Source: Culex pipiens pallens
Taxonomy: Eukaryota > Arthropoda > Insecta > Diptera > Culicidae
Length of the DNA: 64,000 nucleotides
Assembly (NCBI RefSeq): GCF_016801865.2
Contig: NC_068938.1
Location: forward strand, 47,451,808-47,515,807
Reading direction: 5' to 3'
Shown one piece after another: positions 38,184 to 49,165 of this stretch. Within the stretch, counting starts at the first letter, position 1. Every line of letters starts with the position of its first letter. Position numbers and translations under genes: made by a program. Below the pieces are notes generated by a model. It worked only from the letters and a program-made list of their open reading frames with translations. It did no database searches and was not told the origin of the DNA.

Positions 38184-38531
38184 TCAATGGACGTTTGAAA
38201 ATAATGTTATTATCTCTGGCTGCCTATCTGGCACATGTTTGTCGATTGGTGTACTGTATGTGTGGGGAAAGTTGTTGTTGCTTGGTAAGGCCTCGAATGC
38301 TGAGTTTAAAACATCATCAGTTACGTGGGGAGGGGGGGAACTCACGACTTCCTCAACATAGCGCCGCATACTCTTAAGTGAGCATTGATCTATGCTCATC
38401 GCGTTGATGGTCATGGTTAATCGGTAGGTTGAAGTCTCGTTAAGATGGCTAAATAAAAAAACTCTGCAATTATGTACACTCGCAATGAAAGTGATAGTTC
38501 CAGAAGATGAATTGTAAGGTATCAATTCCAA
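38184..38531 (-). CDS. Unrecognised open frame, 115 aa (doubtful gene)
   Basis: An unbroken - strand frame next to the half-LINE, in non-repetitive sequence of moderate GC. The peptide has a mixed, protein-like composition (for example TYRLTMTINAMSIDQCSLKSMRRYVEEVV) without low complexity. I recognise no domain. It could be an exon, a fragment of an old mobile element, or chance. No splice sites or promoter settle this. Confidence 0.2.
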   Translation of the reverse strand: MELIPYNSSSGTITFIASVHNCRVFLFSHLNETSTYRLTMTINAMSIDQCSLKSMRRYVEEVVSSPPPHVTDDVLNSAFEALPSNNNFPHTYSTPIDKHVPDRQPEIITLFSNVH

Positions 38532-40098
38532 CTATTAAAAAAGTTTAAACTAGTTGAAATTTAGGTCAAAATAGTAAAATATCCAAATCAATCTAATTAA
38601 GGTTAACTGCTGACAGCAACGCCTGCGTATTGTTCCAATCAACAAAGTTATTAACATCCAACAATGTCCAACGCACTCGGCTCAAATCCAATCATAATTA
38701 CCTCGTTAAACCCAAACCCAACCTCTATCCAATTAGCAAGGCGTTGCATCGAATTAACACCCCCTGCTGCCTGCCAACGTTGCTGGACTAAATCGGAAAA
38801 TGGTCCTAAACCAGTAGTACAAACGATACTAAGCTTTCGATTATGTGTGTGCTGTGAGTGAGTTCACTTCAATTCATTTCATGCTTCCATCGGTGAGGTG
38901 TTGCTGAGCAACCACCACCACCAGTCAGGCCAGCCAGCCAACATATATGGGCCACTGGTACACAATCATAGCGGTAATCGCATCATCGCCACCCATCACA
39001 ACCCATCAACCAGCAGCATCATCATCGTCAGCTCAGCTGGAAGCGCCAGTATCATTACGAGAAATCGGCACTACCCCCCTCTCCCATCGTGATTGTGACG
39101 TACACTCGGAATGAGTAGGTACGATCTCTCCTCCTTCTGATAAATAAATTTTAAAAACAATTTAAATATGAAAGTCGAAATTTTTAAGAAATATAACCAT
39201 AAAAAAGTAAGAATAATAAGGATCTCTCCTCCCATTTTTTCAAAATATCTCAAATGTGTTGGGGCAAAAAATATTAAATTTCAAATTTAACCTTAAGGTA
39301 CCGTAAACTGGGGTAAATATTTTCGAACTGCTAAGGTATGTCTCAAGATTATTATTTTTAAAACATGTACTGGGATTATTATTTTTAAAACATGTACTTG
39401 GCATTTTTTCGAGAATTTAGATTTTTGGAACCAATTTAACTTGACCATAAACACCTTTAGCGCCAATTGATATAAGGCTTTCTAGGCATAGTGAAAAAAA
39501 AATATAATTTAACCCGTAATTACGAACTTCTCGTCACAGTGCCCTGATGCAAACAAAGATCGAGCTCTAGCTGTCACAGCTGCGAAGTATGTGACATATC
39601 GGGCGGTCAATCGAAAACCCAGCTAGAAGTCACCTGACATAAAAATTTAGCTGGAAAGAGATAGGAAACCTGATGCAAACAAACCTCCAGCTATAATGTA
39701 AACATACTTTGAATATGTTGCTAAATTTATGACTAGGAAGCCTTATAAACAACATGGCTAAATATTCGAGCTCAAAAACCTCCTGATGAAAGGCCATTAT
39801 TGATGGGTTAAATCGAAAGGGCAAAATCAAATCTTATTTTTACGAAAAAATAAACGCAAAAAAAATCATTATGACAAGAATAACTAACTTATTTTTCTAC
39901 ATTAAACCATTTTCTTATGATCCTGAAATGCACTCAAAGATAATTCCAAATATAATTTTGGATAGAAGGTTAAATTTGCAATCAGAAGGAATTTTGGTGA
40001 TTTTTTGTAGTGCATATATTTCGATTATTTTTGTAGTTTTAAAAACTAGACAATAAATTTAAATGAACTCAAATCGTGATGTACAGCATTTTAAAAAT
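38532..40098. other. Intergenic DNA, no gene recognised
   Basis: 38600-39110 is non-repetitive and rich in CA/CC-containing words. The remainder is AT-rich and includes the element fragment at 39296. Confidence 0.45.
39296..39440. mobile_element. Truncated relative of the 51630 element
   Basis: Shares 'taccgtaaactggggtaa', 'ctaaggtatgtctcaagatta' and 'aaaacatgtactggg' with the left end of 51630-52940. The ~30-bp block 'gattattatttttaaaaca...' is duplicated in tandem at 39349-39405. Confidence 0.6.
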
Positions 40099-40122
40099 AT
40101 AGACCGATTTGAACGATCTGAA

Positions 40123-40952
40123 GCCCGTGGGAGTCGCTCAACCTGCATTCCTGTCACACATGAGGTCTGCACAGCTGATTCCACGTAGATTTTTCCCGCC
40201 AGTAATGACAGGAAACGTTGACAAACGGAATATGTGCCAAAATCATAAGTGGTTTTTAACATATGAAGGGAAATCATCGTGAACTGGAACTGCCGGTCGT
40301 TAACCCGGTTAAAGTGGAAACGTTGAGATGATTGTTGTCCTCTGCTCTCATCTAGCAAAAAGCCATACAGAGAACCACGTCCCATTCAACCGGCTCCGTG
40401 GCTTAATGGTTACGGCTTCTGTCTCCCAAGCAGAAGGTTCAGGGATCAAATCCCGGTCGGTACCTTTGAAATTTGGAATCAGGAATTTGAATATGAATAA
40501 AAACTAAAATGAATCAGGTGGGATTCGAACTCACACCTTTGGATTGGTGGTCTGGGACGCTAAGCAGTCGGCCATCAGAAGGTTTACACTCTAGTAGTGA
40601 ATTGATCCGTAGTGTTGAAACATGTTATCTTCTCATATTAAATACACGCTGATCCCTGATTTGCCAGAGGGGATTGGAAGTCTAAATATAGATCGAGTTT
40701 CCTTCAGATGCTTGCTTCTATGTTTAGGCGGGGCCGAACAATGCCCAGCGACCTCGGAATTGGACCGCAAGGAGCTCTGTCATTCTGAAATGGGTCGTTG
40801 GAAGCAGCGCGAGGGCTATCACCACCTAATACCCGGGACTGAGATAAGCTGTATCAGCATTCGGCATGTACACAGTCTGATACAAATTATACTTTCCCAT
40901 AATTTCGCTACCGGTTAGCGGGTATTGGATTGGACCACACACACACACACAC
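40123..40952 (+). mobile_element. Composite SINE-like retroposon, 830 bp, with two tRNA-like parts and a (CA)n tail
   Basis: It is bounded by 24-bp direct repeats with one mismatch (40099-40122 and 40953-40976; core 'atagaccgatttgaacg') and ends in a (CA) run at 40935-40952, as expected of LINE-mobilised DNA. Inside, 40389-40464 resembles a tRNA on + (A box TGGCTTAATGG, weak B box, CCC-like anticodon) and 40516-40583 resembles a tRNA on - (A-box-like TGGCCGACTGC, B box AGTTCGAATCC). The 3' part 40620-40934 is GC-richer and non-coding. Confidence 0.7.
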
Positions 40953-41113
40953 ATAGACCGATTTGAACGTTCTGAAATGTATATGAAAAGATTAGCAAAT
41001 TCTTCAAAAAAGTTTTCCATTTAATCTTAAGAGATGTGTAAAAAACGCATTTTTTATTTTATTTTCATTCTTTGAAAAGTCATCAAAATGTAAAGTTTTA
41101 ACGATTTTGTTAA

Positions 41114-42758
41114 AGAGCAATTCCATCTCAAATCAGGAATTTTTCTGGTACTTTTGTACCCGACCCTCTCCGATTTCAATGAAACTTTGTAGACATGTTA
41201 TCCTAGGCCTATATACGCCATTTTTGTGTATACGGAGCCAATTGTACTCGAAAATAACATTTGAGAAGGGCGTAAGTTATTTAGATATTTTTGTATTCTG
41301 TAATTTAAAAATGACTGTAACTCTAAGGCGTTGCATCGTACCAAAAAGTGGTCAAACACAAACTTGTAGGAAATTTGAGGGCTTTCTGAAAAAAATACAC
41401 TGAAAGAAAAATACACGCCACTTCTATGGGATTTTTAAATTTTTATGTTTCAAAGTTAATTTTTAGGGTGAAGTCACGATTTTTTTTTCGTTCAAAATTT
41501 TTGAGGAAATAGGCTAAAATGTGACAAAAAGACTCACTAAAAATGCAGGATGGTATGTCTCTCCTAAAAAAATACAAAAACTAAAACTGTTTTTTTGAAA
41601 AGTGGTCTAAACGTCAAAATTTTCAAAAACCGATAGTGGGAATCGATTCTCCAGACAATTTTACATAAAAGTCTCCATATTGACCATTGTCCCAAGTCCA
41701 ATCCTTGCGAAGTTACAGCGGTTTTAAAAATAAAAATGTTGAAAAACAGCTTTTTTGGTGGTTTTTTTGCATTTTCTATATGACAGACTTGATTTTTCAG
41801 TCTCGTAAATATTTTTACCGGAAAGCTCGTCCAATTTCCCATAAGTTTGCCTTTAACAGCTTTTCAATTTGACTCGTTTTAATATTTACGTAGGATGATT
41901 TACCTTCCAGATTTCTACCACACTGAAAAAAAAATTCTGTTTTCAGTTATGTGCAATGTAATTAAGCTTATATCTGTAAGCCCATGCATCCAATTGAAAA
42001 GCTGTCAAAGGCAAACTTATGGGAAATTGGACGAGCTTTCCGGTAAAAATATTTTCGAGACTGAAAAATCAAGTCTGTCATATAAAAAATGCAAAAAACC
42101 ACCAAAAAAGCTGTTTTTTCAACATTTTTATTTTTAAACCCGCTGTAACTTCGCAAGGATTGGACTTGGGACAATGGTCAATACGGAGATTTTTATGTAA
42201 AATTGTCTGGAGAATCGATTCCCACTATCGGTTTTTGAAAATTTTGACGTTTAGACCACTTTTCAAAAAAAAAAACAGTTTTAGTAAATGATTTTTGTAT
42301 TTTTTTAGGAGAGACATACCATCCTGCATTTTTAGTGAGTCTTTTTGTCACATTTTAGGCTATTTCCTCAAAAATTTTGAACGAAAAAAAATCGTGACTT
42401 CACCTTAAAAATTAACTTTTAAACATAAAAATTGAAAAATCCCATAGAAGTGGCGTGTATTTTTCTTTCAGTGTATTTTTTTCAGAAAGCCCGTCAAATT
42501 TCCTACAAGTTTGTGTTTGACCACTTTTTGGTACGATGCAACGCCTTCGAGTTACAGTCATTTTTAAATTACAGAATACAAAAATATCTAAATAACTTAC
42601 GCCCTTCTCAAATGTTATTTTCGAGTACAATTGGCTCCGTATACACAAAAATGGCTTATATAGGCCTAGGATAACATGTCTACAAAGTTTCATTGAAATC
42701 GGAGAGGGTCGGGTACAAAAGTACCAGAAAAATTCCTGATTTGAGATGGAATTGCTCT
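41114..42758. mobile_element. Large foldback element, family D (1.65 kb)
   Basis: The left arm 41114-41869 and the right arm 41992-42758 are near-perfect inverse copies with a 122-bp unpaired centre (41870-41991). Ends are 'agagcaattccatctc' and its inverse. The arms differ by scattered substitutions and small indels only. Short open frames occur in mirror-image pairs, which is a by-product of the palindrome. No transposase is encoded. Confidence 0.85.
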
Positions 42759-42879
42759 AAAGCAGGAAAATTCATTTCAAATTGTTTTAATTTAACTGCA
42801 AATCTATTCTATAGACATTTTTAGGTTTTTAGAAAAAATACAATGTTCTGAAGAAAAAAAATCAAAGGAGGAAGGTGAT

Positions 42880-43140
42880 GCAAAAAAAAATGGAAATTGC
42901 AAGTGTTTGAAAATGCATTTTACACAATTCCAGTTGTTTTACAATAATTTGTTTTCAAAATATAAAAGTATGTATTATTCATAAAACAATTCTGCGGATT
43001 TTCACTAAAAAATCAAAATATTTTAAACGAATTCTATCATGCTAAATATGATTATGAATGCTTCTTCTATGGTCATTAAAATTTTGAAATATTTTTTTTT
43101 TTTGGAAGAAATGTTTTTTTTTGCCCCTGATCATACTGAT
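42880..43140. mobile_element. Dispersed element family A, partial copy beside foldback D
   Basis: 'gcattttacacaattccagttg', 'tcatgctaaatatgattatg' and 'gcccctgatcat' follow in family order. It is immediately followed by the 43190 copy. Confidence 0.55.
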
Positions 43141-43189
43141 ATTGAAGGAGGGAGAGGTTGGCATAAACTTTGAAAAATATTTGAAAAGG

Positions 43190-43685
43190 CTTAGGTCGAT
43201 GCAAATGTGTTTCAAAGTTGTTGTCCCTCGGCTCTGACGGCGGTCGATGAGGGGCAAAAAAAATCAAAAATTTAAATAACAAACCATTATCTCAACATTT
43301 GAATGAAAAAAGTGTTTTAAATTGCATTTTACACTAGTTCAGTTGTTTTGCAAACAAAAAATGTAAGATTTGACGAAAACAAAAATCATAACGAAAAAAA
43401 AAAACATTTTACGGTACTGTACATCGAAAATTGTTCAAAAATTCTAATTTTTTTGAATAAACCCAAACATGTTGAAAATGATTCTAAACGCAGGGTAATG
43501 CATTCTAAATTGATTTCAGTTGATTAAACTTGAATTTCCTTCGAATTAAACTTGAATTTCCTTCGAAAAACTTCGAAATTTCGAAAAAAAAAATGCCCCT
43601 TGATTATTCTTGATTTGCCCCGATTTTGAAGGGAGGGGGGGGGGGAGACAAAAACTTTTAAAAATATTTGTACCAGGCTTAACTG
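43190..43685. mobile_element. Dispersed element family A, most complete copy (~495 bp)
   Basis: The left end 'ggtcgatgcaaatgtgtttc' and the right end (inverse) resemble each other. The interior has 'cattttacactagttcagttg', 'gtaagatttgacgaaaac' and 'aacccaaacatgttgaaaat'. Other copies or parts lie at about 3985-4140, 5440-5690, 16795-17165, 26070-26310, 28330-29060, 42880-43140 and, reversed, 60440-60660. It is non-coding. Confidence 0.65.
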
Positions 43686-45802
43686 AACTTTTAAAAACGT
43701 AATGTTCATATTGTGAAGGGAACTCGGAGAACGGCAACACAAACTGTAATCAGAATCAGAATCAGAATCTGGAACTGAGATACAACAACTAAATTGGCCT
43801 TTTTCATTCATATTTATTTAATGCTTATCAATGTACAATTTAAAAAAAATTGAATAATGTAGTGTTATGGAGATCCTTACATCTACAGCATAGTACAATA
43901 ATCAAATGATTTCTTTGTGCAGACAAAGTTCACAAAAAACTGCAACAATAATTGACCTTTTTAAATTCGTTAATATAGCAATTATCAGTCACTTAGTTTT
44001 AATACTAAATATCAGCTCAATCCATACTTAACCCACAATCACAGCAATTTCCCTCGATTACAGCCCTAAACGACCCGTTTAGCAGTTTATCAAATATGCC
44101 ACCCAACCGCAACAATAAAAGTGGAAAAACACAGTCCCTTTCATGGCCTTCATTTTCCACTCTACATTTTCGCGCGCCCGAGCACACCCAGCCAATCTCG
44201 TGCATCGCTGTCATTTTTAAATGAAATTATCACAATAACGAGTGTGTGTTCGTGTGTAATAAAATGCTTTTTCCACCTCGCATTATCTCGCACTGCCAGC
44301 CAATTGAGTATCATTTTCCCGAGCCTGGCTCGTTATCCTCGGTCAGAAAGCGCGAACTTCAAACTGCCACGGCTACAGCCGATTTACGATGTTTTACATT
44401 TTTATTACCGGTACGTACATAAATACTATCGCAACAATAAGCGTGTGTTCTTTTCACTCTTGGGTTTTGGTGTATGTGTGAATCAGGGTATGTGTGTCTG
44501 AACATTGGATGGTTTGTAGTCTGAAAATTGCATAGAAATAAATTTTTGATGATACACATAAAATACTTTTGCTTCTAGAATGTCATAGGGACAACATGGG
44601 AAACGTAAAACTTGAAGGTTACTGAATTTTTATTTATTTTTCTTGGGTTGCAGGTGAAAACTCGAACTTTTATTCAGGCTTGATTTAATTTAATTTGTAA
44701 ATTTGAACTCAATTCACCCAAGTCTCTCTTAACCCATCATTCAGGGATTTTCAAGCTCTTCTGCATGGTATTATACCTTTACCCATCAGGAATAAAATAT
44801 GTTCGCGATACCGGTATACGTTTGTCCTGCAACGCTCCTACCACATCAGGGAACCCATTGGATAGACCAGACCAGGAGAGAGAAAGTCACATTTCACCAG
44901 TGTTTGAAACGGCGGCGGTGCAGTCATTGTTGGACGAGGAGAGTTGGGAGGCAATAAAAGTTCATTGCGCGTGCCATCGCCAATGTCATTTGGAAAAAGG
45001 GGTTTGGTTGAGGAAGCAAGGAGGGAAAGCTTTCGCTTTTTCAGCTGATTCCCAGGTTCAAGGTAGCCAATGATTCGAAATCCAAATGTTCGCTTAAATT
45101 GATTTAGTATTGAAACAAACAAAAAAACTGTATTATTTACGGTACAATGAGTTCAACAATAGCTGCACTATTTCCACTAATGTTCCCTCAAATGAGTGGT
45201 ATTGTCATCGAAATGGCCAATACTAAACCAGACTGGCCTTTTTTCAATCAACCGGGTCAGCTCTCCAGCCCCATCCCAGATCCCACATTGGCAGACGCAT
45301 AAAAGCATAGATTCAGCAGTTTATACGAATGTGAGTGTGTGCACACGTTCCGAAAGCGTGTTCCATAAAACCAGGCGAATCTAATTATGATTACTACGTG
45401 TTGGTAATTGAGCTGTTTTCCCTCCCCTTCAACCCAATCTTCAAGTGGAGGGATCCCGCACAGGATCGATTGGCCAAAAAATGGGAAACCTCTTGCAGCA
45501 GCATCGGTAAATCGTTGTACTTCTGACATAATTTCCAGCTATGTGCTAACGTGGGCAAAACTAATGTTTGGAAAACGGGCACCATCACTGCGTTATCTGC
45601 GGTGTGCCCGCAAATTGGCAAACTGCATGCTACCGTGTGGGAAACCCGGAATTGGCTCCAGAGTATTGAATTATTTTTGCCTTAAAAATACTGGAACGAA
45701 ATTGTTATTAAGAGGCATTAGGTCATTGCAGATATCATTCAAGGTAAATGTAAAAGTTTATCAGAATTGTGGACTCAAATCAAATTTTCATAAGTTGCAA
45801 TA
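43686..45802. other. Intergenic DNA, no gene recognised
   Basis: Mostly non-repetitive, including a short (AGAATC)n run near 43755. Overlapping frames of 90-160 codons at 44765-45887 conflict with each other and show no domain. Confidence 0.45.
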
Positions 45803-47018
45803 CAGCAATTCCCCTCGAAAACAGCATGATTCGAAAAAAAAGTTCTCCGATCGGGAGATTTTTCTGGGGGTTCCTTGGCCGAAATAATTAGACCCGTATT
45901 TTTTGTTTGCCCATTAGGGTGACAAATGGCAATTTTCGTCATTTTTCGCAAAAACCACTTTTTTCAAAAAATCATATCTCCGCGCCATTTCATCCGATTT
46001 TAGCTGTCCTAGACGCAAAAGAAAGGTGATTAGTTTGGCTATTTGGAAAAAATAGTAAGAAGTTTCAAAAATCTAGCTTAACATTTGAAAAGGTCGTATG
46101 AAAACTTAAAATGCTGTTTTGAAGGTCTCGAGACCAAAAGGCCTATGCCTAAAAATATTTTTATCGGATTCCTCGGACAATTTCACAAAGCATATCAAAA
46201 AATGGTGAAGTTATGTTTTCAATACTCTGAGATACGATTTTTTGAAAATAAAAACTGGGTTTTTCGACGCACCACGCGCAAAAATGGGAAAATGACGAAA
46301 ACGGGAAAAAATCGACTTTTTTCACTAAAACTGCGATAACTTGAAAATTTCAGCGATGACCTATACATGTTAGGGTACCAAAATTTTCGTAATTGAAATA
46401 CGCAACTTTTGGTACCCTAACATGTATAGGTCATCGCTGAAATTTTCAAGTTATCGCAGTTTTAGTGAAAAAAGTCGATTTTTTCCCGTTTTCGTCATTT
46501 TCCCATTTTTGCGCGTGGCGCGTCGAAAAACCCAGTTTTTATTTTCAAAAAATCGTATCTCAGAGTATTGAAAACATAACTTCACCATTTTTTGATATGT
46601 TATGTGAAATTTTCCGAGGAATCCGATAAAAATATTTTCAGACATAGGCCCTTTGGTCCCGAGACCTTCAAAACAGCATTTTAAGTTTTCATACGACCTT
46701 TTCAAATGTTAAGCTAGATTTTTGAAACTTCTTACTATTTTTCCCAAATAGCCAAACTAATCACCTTTCTTTTGCGTCTAGGACAGCTAAAATCGGATGA
46801 AATGGCGCGGAGATATGATTTTTTGAAAAAAGTGGTTTTTGCGAAAAATGACGAAAATTGCCATTTTTCGGACCACCCTAACACGGCGTAGGTCACCCTA
46901 ATGGGCAAACAAAAGAATACGGGTCTAATTATTTCGGCCATTAACCCCCAGAAAATTTTTGAGCCCGATCGGAGAACTTTTATTTTCGAATCATGCTGTT
47001 TTCGTGGGGAATTGCTGA
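45803..47018. mobile_element. Large foldback element, family E copy 1 (1.22 kb)
   Basis: The arms 45803-46383 and 46407-47018 are inverse copies around a 23-bp loop. Ends are 'cagcaattcccc' and its inverse. The right arm carries a short segment (near 46878-46895, 'aacacggcgtaggtc') missing from the left. The mirror-image open frames at 46085-46339 and 46451-46705 are artefacts of the repeat. Confidence 0.85.
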
Positions 47019-47039
47019 ATATAGGTTGCAATAAAGGTC

Positions 47040-47890
47040 GAAACAAAATTTTGTATGTTTTTTTCCCATAGATCATAAAATACCGTAGTTTTTCGAAAAT
47101 ACTCAAATTTTCAGAATTTTCAATATGGGTATCGAACGAATTGAAATTTTGTATGCTTTTTCATTTTATTAGAGTTTTAATTGGAAAATACAAAAAAATA
47201 CATAATATCGTATTTTTTTTGGAAAACATTCAAATTTTCAATAAATGCAATTAGGGTTTCAAACGAAGCGAATTTTTGCATGCTTCATACATACATTCCA
47301 ATTGTGTTTGCTTCATACAAAATTTTGCGTCATATTGCATTTTTTGAAAATTATAGTATTTTCGAAAAATACGGTATTTTGTGAAAATTTGTATAAATAA
47401 CTAAAAAAAGCTTAAATATAGTGAAAATGCATACAAAATTTCGCTTCGTTTAATACTCATGTTGCATATTTTAAAATTTGAGTATTTTCAAAAAACTACG
47501 GTATTTTGTGAAAATTTTAGTATTTTCCAAAAAAATCTCTTTTATTGTGAAAAAGCAAACTTTATTTCACTTCGTTTGATACCCATATTGCAAATATGAA
47601 AATTTGAGTATTTTCAAAAAAATACGGTATTTTGTGAAAAACTATTTTCTAAAAAATCTCTTTTAATGTTAAAAAAATCAAACCAAATTTCACTTCGTTT
47701 GATAACCATATTGCAAATTATGAAATTTTGAGTATTTTCGAAAAATACGGTATTCTGTGAAAATTTTAGTTTTTTCCAAAAAAATCTGTTTTAATGTAAA
47801 AAAGCGGACCAAATTTCACTTGGTTTGATACTCATATTGCAAATTATGAAAATTTTAGAATTTTCAAAAAATAAAATTTTGAGTTCATAT
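47040..47890. repeat. Degenerate tandem repeat of about 123 bp
   Basis: The motif 'tacggtattttgtgaaaa' recurs near 47370, 47498, 47622 and 47745, each time preceded by 'gatacccatattgcaaat'-like sequence. Units differ by 10-20% by eye. Related two-unit sequence occurs near 1130-1460. Confidence 0.7.
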
Positions 47891-48104
47891 TTTACTTCGA
47901 AACTGAAGATTTTCAAAATCTATATTCTTAGTAAAAGCATTGAAAATTAAACCTGATATGGGTGAATTAGGTCGATTTTAGAATGATTTTAAAAATGAAT
48001 AATCGTTCATTATCAGCGATAAGATTATCGCCGATAGAATTATTGAAATAACGATAACGATAACGATAGATCCTCGATTATTTTATCGTTAACAACCATG
48101 TTAA

Positions 48105-49165
48105 TTTTGTTGATTTTGCTGATTTTGTTGATTTTGTTGATTTTGTTGATTTTGTTGATTTTGTTGATTTTGTTGATTTTGTTGATTTTGTTGATTTTGT
48201 TGATTTTGTTGATTTTGTTGATTTTGTTGATTTTGTTGATTTTGTTGATTTTGTTGATTTTGTTGATTTTGTTGATTTTGTTGATTTTGTTGATTTTGTT
48301 GATTTTGTTGATTTTGTTGATTTTGTTGATTTTGTTGATTTTGTTGATTTTGTTGATTTTGTTGATTTTTTTGATTTTTTTGATTTTGTTGATTTTGTTG
48401 ATTTTGTTGATTTTGTTGATTTTGTTGATTTTGTTGATTTTGTGGATTTTGTTGATTTTGTTGATTTTGTTGATTTTGTTGATTTTGTTGATTTTGTTGA
48501 TTTTGTTGATTTTGTTGATTTTGTTGATTTTGTTGATTTTGTTGATTTTGTTGATTTTGTTGATTTTATTGATTTTGTTGATTTCGTTGATTTTGTTGAT
48601 TTTGTTGATTTAGTTGACTTTGTTGATTTTGTTGATTTTGTTGATTTTGTTGATTTTGTTGATTTTGTTGATTTTGTTGATTTTGTTGATTTTGTTGATT
48701 TTGTTGATTTTGTTGATTTTGTTGATTTTGTTGATTTTGTTGATTTTGTTGATTTTGTTGATTTTGTTGATTTTGTTGATTTTGTTGATTTTGTTGATTT
48801 TGTTGATTTTGTTGATTTTGTTGATTTTGTTGATTTTGTTGATTTTGTTGATTTTGTTGATTTTGTTGATATTGTTGATTTTGTTGATTTTGTTGATTTT
48901 GTTGATTTCGTTGATTTTGTTGATTTTTTTGATTTTTTTGATTTAGTTGATTTTGTTTATTTTTTTGATTTTGTTGATTTTGTTGATTTTGTTGATTTTG
49001 TTGATTTTGTTGATTTTGTTGATATTGTTGATTTGGTTGATTGATTTTGATTTGGTTGATTTTGTTGATTTTGTTGATTTTGTTGATTTTGTTGATTTTG
49101 TTGATTTTGTTGATTTTGTTGATTTTGTTGATTTTGTTGATTTTGTTGATTTTGTTGATTTTATT
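48105..49165. repeat. 9-bp tandem repeat (GTTGATTTT)n, about 115 copies
   Basis: About 1.06 kb with scattered variants (for example at 48370-48385, 48443, 48604, 48900-48970) and a phase break near 49030-49050. Since 9 is a multiple of 3, frames stay open and read as LIL or DFV repeats. These are not genes. An ATCG-rich stretch with (ATAACG)n lies just before it at 48050-48070. Confidence 0.95.

Noticed and set aside
40389..40464. tRNA-Gly(CCC) gene
   Set aside because: Acceptor and T arms pair poorly and it lies within a retroposon with target duplications.
41107..42693. Mirror-image ORFs of 60-98 codons
   Set aside because: These are reflections of the foldback arms without domains or conserved starts.
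45408..45887. 159-codon + strand ORF
   Set aside because: It overlaps several conflicting frames, runs into the repeat arm of foldback E, and has no recognisable domain.
46085..46705. Two similar 84-codon ORFs on opposite strands
   Set aside because: They are the same sequence in the two arms of a palindrome. The Phe/Lys-rich composition is that of A/T-rich DNA.
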